From: Bacteroidales bacterium UBA1192
GTDB lineage: Bacteria; Bacteroidota; Bacteroidia; Bacteroidales; Bacteroidaceae
Reading direction: 5' to 3'
NCBI GenBank assembly: GCA_002310175.1
Contig: DBYG01000077.1
Location: forward strand, 35,252 to 75,816
DNA length: 40,565 bases
Below the pieces are notes generated by a model that saw only the letters and a program-made list of their open reading frames with translations, ran no database searches and was not told where the DNA came from. Shown here piece after piece: positions 1-7,868 of the stretch. Each line of letters begins with the position of its first letter. The first letter of the stretch is position 1. The position numbers and the translations under genes are program-made.

Positions 1-513
1 GCCAACGGTATCCTTAAGGTATCAGCCAAGGATAAGGCTACAGGCAAGGAGCAGGCTATCCGCATAGAGGCCAGTTCAGGTCTTAGCAAGGAGGAGATTG
101 ACCGCATGAAGGCTGAGGCCGAGGCCAATGCCGATGCCGATAAGAAAGAGCGTGAGAAGATTGACAAGCTCAACCAGGCCGACTCAATGATATTCCAGAC
201 CGAGCAGCAACTCCAGGAGCTGGGCGACAAGATTCCCGCTGATAAGAAAGCTCCTATCGAGAGTGCACTCAGTGCCCTTAAGGATGCTCACAAGGCTCAG
301 GATCTGGCAGCCATCGACAAGGCAATGGCCGAGCTCAACACCGCCTTCCAGGCAGCCAGCGCCCAGATGTACCAGCAGAGCGGTGCCCAGGGTCAGCCTG
401 GCACCGGCGCAGGCTTCCAGGGTGGTGCCCAGAGCGGTCCTCAGGGAGGCGCCCAGCAGGGTGGCAACTCATCGGACAACGTCCAGGATGCTGACTTTGA
501 GGAGGTCAAGTAA
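1..513 (+). CDS. dnaK: DnaK (Hsp70) chaperone, C-terminal fragment
   Basis: The reading frame is open from base 1, so the gene starts outside the window. The first visible residues (ANGILKVSAKDKATGKEQ) are the conserved strand of the DnaK substrate-binding beta domain. They run into the helical lid (SSGLSKEEIDRM...), a Gly/Gln-rich disordered linker and the typical acidic end (NVQDADFEEVK). DnaK is the ATP-driven cytoplasmic Hsp70 that works with DnaJ and GrpE. About 170 residues of roughly 635 are present. An internal ATG at 106 is a lid methionine, not a start. A strong hairpin terminator follows at 534-585, so the gene is not co-transcribed with the next one. Confidence 0.96.
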   Translation, partial: ANGILKVSAKDKATGKEQAIRIEASSGLSKEEIDRMKAEAEANADADKKEREKIDKLNQADSMIFQTEQQLQELGDKIPADKKAPIESALSALKDAHKAQDLAAIDKAMAELNTAFQAASAQMYQQSGAQGQPGTGAGFQGGAQSGPQGGAQQGGNSSDNVQDADFEEVK

Positions 514-533
514 ACAGACACACTGATTGATAA

Positions 534-585
534 AAATTGCGCATTAGGGACAGTCCCTAATGCGCAATTTCTTTTTTTTTTTTTT
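534..585 (+). terminator. Intrinsic terminator of dnaK
   Basis: Perfect 17-bp inverted repeat (534-550 with 554-570) around a 3-nt CAG loop, followed by a C and about 14 T residues. It starts 21 bp after the dnaK stop. The loop-proximal core reads GGGACAGTCCC, a motif that recurs inverted at 7844-7856. Confidence 0.93.
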
Positions 586-586
586 G

Positions 587-594
587 TATCTTTG
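587..594 (+). promoter_or_regulatory. Promoter -7 box for the GH115 gene
   Basis: TATCTTTG matches the Bacteroidota -7 consensus TAnnTTTG. It lies 22 bp before the ATG at 617 and directly after the dnaK terminator. I see no clear -33 TTTG at the expected distance. Confidence 0.6.
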
Positions 595-616
595 AAAAAC
601 TAATTTAGGGTCAACT

Positions 617-3001
617 ATGCAAAAGAAACTGATTTTGTCGGTGATACTGACTATGTGCGTGACAGCCGTTCATGCTGTGGACCTGACCAGGGCAACTATA
701 GTGTATAACCCTAAGGATCCGGCGCTGGCAGGACATATTGCCGGGGTGCTGGCCGATGATATCGAGCGTGTATCGGGAGTGAGACCGGAGGTTGGTACTC
801 GGAAGGCTAAGGGACAGAATGTGATTCTGGCTACTGCAAAGAATACCGGCCGGCATAAGGAACTGCGCGGCAAATGGGAGCAGTATGCCATTGATACAGA
901 AGGTGATAACATCTATATTACCGGATCCGATGCCAGAGGTCTTGCATACGGCGTGTTCCATATCAGTGAGCAGATAGGGGTGAATCCCTGGTATTGGTTT
1001 GCCGATGTACCCGTAAAGAAGAATACCGGCAAGGTGAAGGGCTTTAATGAGAACTACGTAAGTAAGTCACCAACAATAAAATACCGTGGAGTTTTTCTGA
1101 ATGATGAAGACTGGGGCCTCAAGACATGGGCGGAGCATACATACGAGAAGGAGCTCGGTGACATCGGTCCCAAGACATACGACAGGATATGTGAACTGAT
1201 TCTCCGCCTTAAGGGCAATATGCTGGCACCCGCCATGCACTCCTGCACAGGTGCGTTCTACAGCCATCCCGAGAGTCAGGTGGTGGCCGACAAATGGGGC
1301 ATAATGATAACCACCAGCCATTGCGAGCCGTTGCTGTTCAATAATGCCGCCCTGTCGGAGTGGGACAAGGAGCGTGACGGTGAGTGGAACTATGAGACCA
1401 ATAGTGAGACCATCCTGAAGAAACTGGATGACCGCATCCGTGAGACCGCACAGTATGACAACATCTATACAATGGGTATGCGTGGTCTTCATGATGAGGC
1501 AATGCACGGGAGCAGCGACCCCAAAAACCGCGCACGTACACTTGAAAAAGTGTTCAGTGAGCAGCGTTCCATACTTGAAAAATACAAGAAAAAACCGTCC
1601 AGACAACTGCCTCAGATATTTGTACCCTACAAGGAGACGCTTGACATCTACGATGCCGGGCTGCGTGTGCCCGATGACATCACGCTGGTGTGGCCCGATG
1701 ACAACTATGGCTACATGAAACGCGTAAGCAATGCCCAGGAGCAGAAGCGCAGCGGAGGCAGCGGTGTCTATTATCACCTGAGCTACTGCGGCGTGCCGCA
1801 TGATAACCTTTGGATATCCACCACAGCCCCGATGCTTATGTATGAGGAGCTGCTCAAGGCATATAGTGCCGGTGCTGACCGTTACTGGCTGCTCAACGTG
1901 GGCGACATCAAGCCCATGGAGATAGAGATGACCATGTTCATGGAGATGGCATATGATTTTGATGCCTTCACATATGATAATGTAAACAAATGGCAGGCCA
2001 GGTGGCTGACCGGGATTTTCGGTGTAAAGGGAGATGACCTGGAACCCGTGTTCCAGAATATCCTGGACCATTATTACCGCCTGGCATGGGACCGCAAGCC
2101 GGAGTTCATGGGCTATGAGATGGAGTGGGATTCTCCCAATTATAGCCGTCTTTATGACACAGACTTCTCTTTTGAGACCGGAAGCGCCCAGAAGCGCCTT
2201 GTGGAGTATCAGGACATCTGTTTTGATTATGATGTGATTGAGGGGTCTGTTGATCCCGAACAGGTTCCTGCCCTGTTCCAGATGCTTGGTTACAGCCTTC
2301 ATTCGGCCTATCAGATGAACCGCAAGTTCCTATACACTCAGGCCAACCATGAAACCGGCAGAGTGCTTTATGCCTATCAGGCAAATCACGCAATACATGA
2401 ACTGGACAATCTGCTGGAACGCTACAACACACAACTGGACGGTAAGTGGAACCAGATGATTTCAGAGATAACTCCCGGATATACGGCACTTTACCAGAAC
2501 CTTCCTGAATACGTTGAGGAGCCTACAACCCGTTTCCGTCTGCCCGATGACCAGCGTCATCCCGAGTTCAGCAACAGAATTGACCTGACCGCGTTAACGG
2601 TAACACCGCCGTTCCGTATGCTTGATGGCATAGGCACAGACTGGAAGGCGCTCCAGATGGGACAGCCGCTTGATTTTGAGACTGGTGGGTCAATAAGCAT
2701 TCCCATCCCTGCCGAGTATATCGGCAGCAAGGCTGATTCTGTAACCGTCTGCATATCAGTGGTCCCGCTATGGCCTGTGGCTTATGACAGGAGCAACCGC
2801 TTCGGCGTAAGTGTGGACGGCTGTACCCCGGTGGTATGCGAGAACAAGTTCCAGGAGTGGGGGCGTGAGTGGAAAATCCAGGTGCTTGAGAACCGCAAGG
2901 AGTTTGTGCTGACTCTGCCTTTGGACCGGAAACTGAAACACCACACCATCACACTCTCAATAATAGATCCAGGCCAGATTATCCAGAAGATTACCCTCTG
3001 A
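617..3001 (+). CDS. Secreted glycoside hydrolase family 115 (alpha-glucuronidase type)
   Basis: 794 aa with a signal peptide (residues 1-20, ending VHA). GH115 enzymes remove (4-O-methyl-)glucuronic acid side chains from glucuronoxylan or related glycans. The family's conserved blocks are visible: an N-terminal alpha/beta domain (about 22-150), then RGVFLNDEDWGLKTW near 157-171, the segment NMLAPAMHSC at 201-210, TSHCEPLLFNN near 233-243 and GLHDEAMHGSS near 290-300, then a helical region and a C-terminal beta domain ending about residue 790. Length is slightly shorter than the 820-960 aa common for the family. It sits alone on the forward strand with its own promoter, facing an oxidoreductase/esterase pair; no SusC/SusD pair is in the window. 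Substrate is inferred from family only. Confidence 0.92.
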   Translation: MQKKLILSVILTMCVTAVHAVDLTRATIVYNPKDPALAGHIAGVLADDIERVSGVRPEVGTRKAKGQNVILATAKNTGRHKELRGKWEQYAIDTEGDNIYITGSDARGLAYGVFHISEQIGVNPWYWFADVPVKKNTGKVKGFNENYVSKSPTIKYRGVFLNDEDWGLKTWAEHTYEKELGDIGPKTYDRICELILRLKGNMLAPAMHSCTGAFYSHPESQVVADKWGIMITTSHCEPLLFNNAALSEWDKERDGEWNYETNSETILKKLDDRIRETAQYDNIYTMGMRGLHDEAMHGSSDPKNRARTLEKVFSEQRSILEKYKKKPSRQLPQIFVPYKETLDIYDAGLRVPDDITLVWPDDNYGYMKRVSNAQEQKRSGGSGVYYHLSYCGVPHDNLWISTTAPMLMYEELLKAYSAGADRYWLLNVGDIKPMEIEMTMFMEMAYDFDAFTYDNVNKWQARWLTGIFGVKGDDLEPVFQNILDHYYRLAWDRKPEFMGYEMEWDSPNYSRLYDTDFSFETGSAQKRLVEYQDICFDYDVIEGSVDPEQVPALFQMLGYSLHSAYQMNRKFLYTQANHETGRVLYAYQANHAIHELDNLLERYNTQLDGKWNQMISEITPGYTALYQNLPEYVEEPTTRFRLPDDQRHPEFSNRIDLTALTVTPPFRMLDGIGTDWKALQMGQPLDFETGGSISIPIPAEYIGSKADSVTVCISVVPLWPVAYDRSNRFGVSVDGCTPVVCENKFQEWGREWKIQVLENRKEFVLTLPLDRKLKHHTITLSIIDPGQIIQKITL

Positions 3002-3022
3002 TAGACACACATTCTGGATAAT
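2978..3022. terminator. Inverted repeat between convergent genes
   Basis: An 11-bp perfect inverted repeat (2978-2988 with 3012-3022, core ATCCAGAA/TTCTGGAT, 23-nt loop) spans the GH115 stop codon and the short gap before the convergent oxidoreductase gene. There is no T-run, so a terminator role is a guess from position. Confidence 0.35.
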
Positions 3023-3049
3023 TCCGGTAGCATGCAGCGGCGGGGAGTT

Positions 3050-4018
3050 TCAGTCCATAGGATAAACCACTCCCCATTTTTGGCGAAGAGAGTCCATAAT
3101 CTTCATGATATCAAGCGTTTCCTGATGAGGCATGTACGGTGATTCAAGAAGTCCTTTTCGTATGGCATCCTCGCAAGCCAGTACCTGATATTCGTAGCCG
3201 GTTATCTGTGTGGCCGGTTTTTCAATAACAGCTGTTGGCTTGTAGTCATTATAGACGGTTATACGTTCAGGGCAGTTGATGTTATCCACTATAAGGTAGC
3301 CATCAGTACCGCATATCTGACCCAGTCGACCGCACAGACAGAGTGCGCTGGACTGGATGTTGGCAATCCGACCGTCAGAGTAAGACCAGCTTATGGAGTT
3401 ATGCATGTCCATTCCGGTGCTACTTTTTATGCAGTTTGATGTTTCGTTTATAACATCTGCTCCAAAATACATACGGCAGAAATTGATGCTATACACTCCA
3501 AGGTCAAGAAGAGCTCCTCCACACAGGTCCGGCCTCAGTATTCGCTCCTTGAATTCCATCATATAGCACAGACTGGCGTTTAGAAGACGGGGTTTTCCTA
3601 TAGCTCCATCGTCAAGCAGTTCCTTGACTTTCATGGAGAGAGGCATATAACGCGTCCATATAGCCTCTGTTATAAATATGCCTTTCTTATGGGCCAGATT
3701 CAAAAGAGCATCGGCCTCACGGGCATTGGCAGTAAAAGCTTTCTCACAGAGCACAGGCTTACCGGCGTTGATGGCCAGACTGGCGTGATCAAAATGGTGG
3801 GAGTGTGGAGTGGCCACATATACAAGGTCCACCTCAGGGTCATCAACCATCTCCTTATATGAACCGTAGGCCTTATTGAAACCCCAATGACGTGCAAAAT
3901 CTTGGGCGCGTGCAAGGTCACGGGCTGCAATTGCATACTTCATAGAATTGTTCAAGCCAGTAAGTGTTTCGGCCATTTTGTCGGCTATCCAGCCGGCTCC
4001 TATTATTCCTATTTTCAT
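3050..4018 (-). CDS. Gfo/Idh/MocA family NAD(P)-dependent oxidoreductase
   Basis: 322 aa, no signal peptide, so cytoplasmic. The N-terminal Rossmann fold shows the dinucleotide motif GIIGAGWIADKM (4-15) and the VATPHSHH segment (68-75). The catalytic lysine motif reads CEKAF (91-95) rather than the commoner EKP; EKA(F/M) is typical of the dihydrodiol-dehydrogenase-like branch. The C-terminal alpha/beta domain carries GGALLDLGVYSINFCRMYFG. Such enzymes oxidise or reduce sugars and sugar derivatives; the substrate cannot be read from sequence. It lies 35 bp downstream of the secreted hydrolase gene on the same strand and is probably co-transcribed with it. A link to sugar released by the neighbouring GH115 enzyme is possible but unproven. 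Confidence 0.9.
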   Translation of the reverse strand: MKIGIIGAGWIADKMAETLTGLNNSMKYAIAARDLARAQDFARHWGFNKAYGSYKEMVDDPEVDLVYVATPHSHHFDHASLAINAGKPVLCEKAFTANAREADALLNLAHKKGIFITEAIWTRYMPLSMKVKELLDDGAIGKPRLLNASLCYMMEFKERILRPDLCGGALLDLGVYSINFCRMYFGADVINETSNCIKSSTGMDMHNSISWSYSDGRIANIQSSALCLCGRLGQICGTDGYLIVDNINCPERITVYNDYKPTAVIEKPATQITGYEYQVLACEDAIRKGLLESPYMPHQETLDIMKIMDSLRQKWGVVYPMD

Positions 4019-4053
4019 AATCAGGTTATAATTTTATACGGTTAATAATTTCT

Positions 4054-5031
4054 TTATTTTCTCCGGCGGCCACCATACATCTCTAACATGGACATATTCG
4101 TCCATAGGGAAGGATTCAGGTTAGAATCGGTCATAACGGCATCAAGAGTAGTGATGCGTCCCGACAAAGTGAGGTCTACGAACACACATAACAGGTCAAT
4201 GGATCCGGGCAGCCAGCTGGCCACCTCATGCCCGATGCCGTCAAACTTAATGAACCAGTGAGGTATGTCCTGACGGTTCATTGCTTGGTCCATCTTTTTG
4301 CCTCCATGTATCTTCTCCGTAAAAGGAAGACCGAAACTCTTGTATGATACAATCTTATCTTTCATTCCATGCATGAGCATAGTAGGGGCTGGGGAAGTGG
4401 CATATTTGAGTTCTCTGTCACGACACATTACACCTCCGGAGTATGGAATCACTGCGGCCGGTTTCCATCCTAAAGGCAGAGCAGATGCCTCTTTCAAAGA
4501 GTTTGCTCTACAATAATCCAGCTGAAGCACTGTGATAGCGCCGGCAGAACTGCCTGAGAGTATCAGTCTGGAAGGATCTATATCGAGCATTTCGGAATTG
4601 TCACACACCCATGATACGGCTGCGGCACAGTCTTCTACAGCTATGTCGATGCAATATTTGAATAATTTAGGAATCTTGAACAGTTTCTTGTGACTTGCCA
4701 CCATAGCACTGTCTTTAAGTCCTAAACGGTAGTCAATGGATATGACTGTGAATCCTCGTTCCACAAGAGCTTGTGCGGTTTCTTTTTGTAGTCTGTTGTT
4801 TCGCTCTCCTATGGCAAACCCACCGCCAAACAATGTTATGATTGCAGCTCTGTCTGCTCTTGGTACAGCCGGCTTGTAAACATCCAGATATAGTGCTGTG
4901 TCACGTTGGATGAACTCATAGGTATCGCACTCTACCTGATGGAGCTCCTGTGCGGAGGTCTTTACAGACAGTGAAAAAAACAGTGTTTGAACAAGAATAC
5001 AGGCCAATATATATTTGAATGCTGTTTTCAT
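4054..5031 (-). CDS. Secreted alpha/beta-hydrolase (carboxylesterase/lipase-like)
   Basis: 325 aa with a signal peptide (about 1-28, ending TSAQ), so likely periplasmic or exported. Alpha/beta-hydrolase marks: an oxyanion-hole stretch FGGGFAIG (68-75, where related esterases have HGGG), nucleophile Ser162 in GSSAG, Asp225 in HGMKDKIVSY and His268 in GIGHE, giving a full Ser-Asp-His triad. This resembles the esterase families that deacetylate or deacylate plant polysaccharides in Bacteroidota, but the substrate is not shown. It is the first gene of a two-gene reverse-strand unit with the Gfo/Idh/MocA oxidoreductase and diverges from the S46 peptidase gene. Confidence 0.85.
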   Translation of the reverse strand: MKTAFKYILACILVQTLFFSLSVKTSAQELHQVECDTYEFIQRDTALYLDVYKPAVPRADRAAIITLFGGGFAIGERNNRLQKETAQALVERGFTVISIDYRLGLKDSAMVASHKKLFKIPKLFKYCIDIAVEDCAAAVSWVCDNSEMLDIDPSRLILSGSSAGAITVLQLDYCRANSLKEASALPLGWKPAAVIPYSGGVMCRDRELKYATSPAPTMLMHGMKDKIVSYKSFGLPFTEKIHGGKKMDQAMNRQDIPHWFIKFDGIGHEVASWLPGSIDLLCVFVDLTLSGRITTLDAVMTDSNLNPSLWTNMSMLEMYGGRRRK

Positions 5032-5056
5032 TAAATAAGAATATGGTTAGCAGACG

Positions 5057-5064
5057 TAAAGATA
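5057..5064 (-). promoter_or_regulatory. Weak -7 box for the alpha/beta-hydrolase gene
   Basis: On the reverse strand this reads TATCTTTA, one mismatch from TAnnTTTG, 25 bp before the start at 5031. It sits in the 75-bp gap shared with the divergent peptidase gene. Confidence 0.3.
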
Positions 5065-5075
5065 CGGGAAAATGC

Positions 5076-5083
5076 TATTTTTG
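5076..5083 (+). promoter_or_regulatory. Promoter -7 box for the S46 peptidase gene
   Basis: TATTTTTG matches TAnnTTTG exactly and ends 23 bp before the ATG at 5107. Confidence 0.6.
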
Positions 5084-5106
5084 CAACATCATAAAACATA
5101 AAATAT

Positions 5107-7089
5107 ATGAAGAAGGTAATCATAATGCTGGCTATGGTGCTGGCAGTTACATCGGTCTATGCCGATGAAGGTATGTGGATGCTTCCAACGCTAAAGAAAA
5201 TGAACCAGGCTGACATGAAGAAATTAGGCCTGAAGATAAAGGCATCAGATATCTATAATGAGAAAAAGGCTTCAATCAAGGATGCTGTTGTACATTTTGG
5301 CGGCGGTTGTACAGCTGAAATCATTTCGGATCGCGGACTATTGGTAACCAATCATCATTGTGGTTATTCCAGCATTCAGGGACTGTCAACCCCTGAGCAC
5401 AATTATCTGGAAGACGGTTACTGGGCGATGAACCAATCGGAAGAGATACCAGTCCCCGGACTGACAGTTACATTCCTTCAGGGTATGATTGACATAACAG
5501 GAATGAAACAGGCAAAAGCTGATTCCGTTCTGATTAAAACACGCAGGGAGAATCCTGACTGCATAGTTCAGGTGACAGGTTTCTATAATGATAATCAGCG
5601 TTATATCATTATTAACAAGGTGTATAGTGATGTCAGGTTTGTGGGAGCTCCTCCCGCTTCGGCCGGAAAATTCGGTGGCGAGACCGACAACTGGATGTGG
5701 CCACGCCATACATGTGATTTTTCCATGTTCAGGGTCTATACCGCTCCTGACGGAAGTGCGGCCAATTATAGTGAGGATAACGTTCCGCTTCGTCCCAAAC
5801 GTTTCCTGAGTATCTCCTTAAAGGGAGTAGAGGAAGGGGATTTTGCTATGATAATGGGTTATCCTGGCCGCACACAGCGTTTTCAGACTGCTGCCCAGCT
5901 GGAACAGATGATGGAGGTTCAGGATGTGCGCATAGATGCCCGTACTGTTCGTCAGGATGTGATGTGGCAGGGAATGCGTTCCAATGATACCATTGGCCTT
6001 CAGTACGCCAATAAATATGCCTCATCTGCCAACGGCTGGAAGAAATGGCAGGGAATGCGTGAGTGCTTTGAGGATCTGGATGTTATAGGCCGTCAGCATC
6101 AGAAAGAGGCTGATTTCATGAAGTGGGTGAATGCCAAACCTAAACGTCAGGCTAAATACGGCAACATAATAGACGTGATAGAGACTAATGTAAGGCGCAA
6201 CACTGAGTACAATCTGCGCAATGCTGTCTTTAGCGAGAGCCTGGGTAACATAGAGTTGCTGCGCATAGCCCAGATGGGCAGTGCGGACCGCGAGACTTTC
6301 TACCGCAACTACAGCCCGTCACTGGACCGTGACATTGCAAAGGCTATGGTCAGGTTTTATTCACAGAATGCCAGTCCTAAGGATTCTCTTGACATCTCCC
6401 TGTGGAATCTGGATAGTCTGTTTGTCAACAGTGCATATACCAATCCTTCCAGGCTTGCTTCATTCAGTGCTGAGGACCTTGCACAGGATCCTACGACTGA
6501 TCTTAACACTCAGCTCCGGAATGTCCGTAGTCGCATAAACGCGTCATACTCATATGAGGCGGCGGCACTGCGTGACTCTGCTTCCACAATATTCACAGCA
6601 GGACTCATGGAGTGGACCAAGGGTGCCAAGTCCTATCCGGATGCCAACTCTACATGTCGTTTAACATATGGTACGGTTCAGGGCTATACCACCAAAGAGG
6701 GCAAACATTATGATTTCTACACCAACATGAAGGGTGTAATGGATAAGGAGGACCCCTCTAATTATGAGTTTCGGGTGCCTGCCCGCCAAAAGGAGCTGTA
6801 TAATAAACGTGATTTCGGTCAGTATGCAGGCACTGACGGAGAGGTGCCCACATGTTTCATTACCAATCTGGACATAACGGGCGGTAACTCCGGAAGTCCT
6901 GTGATGGATGCTGAGGGTAATCTGATAGGTCTGGCTTTCGATGGGAATTGGGAAGCCATGAGCGGAGATGTTATTTTTGAGCCGGAACTTCAGCGTTGTA
7001 TTTGTGTAGACATACGTTACGTACTCTGGATGATGGACAAGTTCGGAGGAGCAGGTTATCTTCTGGATGAAATGGATATAGTGAAATGA
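5107..7089 (+). CDS. S46 family dipeptidyl-peptidase, DPP7-like
   Basis: 660 aa with a signal peptide (about 1-19), so periplasmic. S46 enzymes are chymotrypsin-fold serine peptidases that take dipeptides off the N-termini of oligopeptides and feed amino-acid fermenting Bacteroidota. The His block is LLVTNHHCGYSS (His83/84) and the Ser block is TGGNSGSPV with Ser595. The residue 18 after the catalytic Ser, which sets P1 preference in the family, is Gly613 (in FDGNWEAM); Gly here is the DPP7 state (hydrophobic P1), Arg the DPP11 state (Asp/Glu P1). Length is somewhat below the ~710-720 aa of characterised members. The stop overlaps the sirtuin start by 4 bp (ATGA), so the two are co-translated from one mRNA. 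Confidence 0.94.
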   Translation: MKKVIIMLAMVLAVTSVYADEGMWMLPTLKKMNQADMKKLGLKIKASDIYNEKKASIKDAVVHFGGGCTAEIISDRGLLVTNHHCGYSSIQGLSTPEHNYLEDGYWAMNQSEEIPVPGLTVTFLQGMIDITGMKQAKADSVLIKTRRENPDCIVQVTGFYNDNQRYIIINKVYSDVRFVGAPPASAGKFGGETDNWMWPRHTCDFSMFRVYTAPDGSAANYSEDNVPLRPKRFLSISLKGVEEGDFAMIMGYPGRTQRFQTAAQLEQMMEVQDVRIDARTVRQDVMWQGMRSNDTIGLQYANKYASSANGWKKWQGMRECFEDLDVIGRQHQKEADFMKWVNAKPKRQAKYGNIIDVIETNVRRNTEYNLRNAVFSESLGNIELLRIAQMGSADRETFYRNYSPSLDRDIAKAMVRFYSQNASPKDSLDISLWNLDSLFVNSAYTNPSRLASFSAEDLAQDPTTDLNTQLRNVRSRINASYSYEAAALRDSASTIFTAGLMEWTKGAKSYPDANSTCRLTYGTVQGYTTKEGKHYDFYTNMKGVMDKEDPSNYEFRVPARQKELYNKRDFGQYAGTDGEVPTCFITNLDITGGNSGSPVMDAEGNLIGLAFDGNWEAMSGDVIFEPELQRCICVDIRYVLWMMDKFGGAGYLLDEMDIVK

Positions 7090-7796
7090 AAAAGTTAGTG
7101 GTGTTAAGTGGTTCCGGTATCAGTGCCGAGAGCGGCATCTCCACTTTCCGAGGTGGTAACGGCCTATGGGACAACGAGCCCGTTGAGGCTGTAGCCACCA
7201 TCGACGGATGGTATCGTGATCCGTCCCGTGTACTCCGTTTCTACAATGAACGACGTGCACAACTGGCAACAGTAGAGCCCAATGAGGCACACCTTATATT
7301 ATCGGAGCTTGAGAAGGATTTTGATGTGACAGTAATTACACAGAATGTAGACAATCTGCATGAGCGTGCCGGAAGCACCAACATCATCCATCTGCATGGT
7401 GAGCTTACTAAAGTCCGTCCGGAGGATACATATACTGATATGGACTGGTGGAGTGAGCGTTATGTCCGGGACATCGGATATGAAGCCATAAACCTGGGGG
7501 ACAAGGGTGGCCCGCACAACACCCAGCTGCGTCCGCATATAGTATGGTTTGGAGAGCAGGTGCCTAATCTGCAGAAAGCTGCAGAGGCAGTGAGTTGGGC
7601 AGACATACTGCTTATTGTAGGCACTTCAATGCAGGTTTACCCTGCGGCCGGCCTATATCAGTATGCCCCATCGGGCTGCATTATATATATGATTGATCCG
7701 GATCCTGCGGCCGCCGCTCACGTAAGCGGAGTGGTTCACATAAAGGATGTGGCAACTGCCGGTATGCGCAAGTTCTGCGAAATGATACAAAAGTGA
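7086..7796 (+). CDS. cobB: Sirtuin (NAD-dependent protein deacylase, CobB type)
   Basis: 236 aa, cytoplasmic. Sir2 motifs are clear: the NAD-binding start VVLSGSGISAESGISTFRGG (5-24), TQNVDNLHERAG and the catalytic His in HLHGEL, and PHIVWFGEQVP. Tyr53 and Arg56 in FYNERR match the YxxR pair of class III (SIRT5/CobB) sirtuins, which points to desuccinylase/demalonylase as well as deacetylase activity. The stretch after HLHGEL, where classical sirtuins carry four zinc-binding cysteines, has no cysteine at all. Ser-Gly-Ser replaces the usual Thr/Ser-Gly-Ala in the first motif. Translationally coupled to the upstream peptidase gene; a functional link to it is not obvious. Confidence 0.92.
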   Translation: MKKLVVLSGSGISAESGISTFRGGNGLWDNEPVEAVATIDGWYRDPSRVLRFYNERRAQLATVEPNEAHLILSELEKDFDVTVITQNVDNLHERAGSTNIIHLHGELTKVRPEDTYTDMDWWSERYVRDIGYEAINLGDKGGPHNTQLRPHIVWFGEQVPNLQKAAEAVSWADILLIVGTSMQVYPAAGLYQYAPSGCIIYMIDPDPAAAAHVSGVVHIKDVATAGMRKFCEMIQK

Positions 7797-7868
7797 TATG
7801 AACCCCGAAAGTTTTTTGTCCAACTTTCGGGGTTCATATCATTGGGGACTGTCCCCTTTTGTATCATT
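7781..7868. terminator. Nested bidirectional terminator between sirtuin and PurF-like genes
   Basis: A perfect 20-bp stem (7794-7813 with 7822-7841, 8-nt loop) starts on the sirtuin stop codon. It is followed by the palindrome GGGGACTGTCCCC (7844-7856) and a TTTT. A 12-bp outer repeat (AATGATACAAAA at 7781-7792, TTTTGTATCATT at 7857-7868) brackets everything and reaches into both coding ends. Confidence 0.8.

Noticed and set aside
1067..2302. 411-aa open frame antisense to the GH115 gene
   Set aside because: It is a shadow of GH115 codon use; the GH115 protein has a signal peptide and family motifs, while this has no recognisable domain and no promoter.
7086..7796. Frameshift or truncation in the sirtuin
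   Set aside because: All catalytic motifs are in one frame and the length is normal; only the zinc module residues differ.
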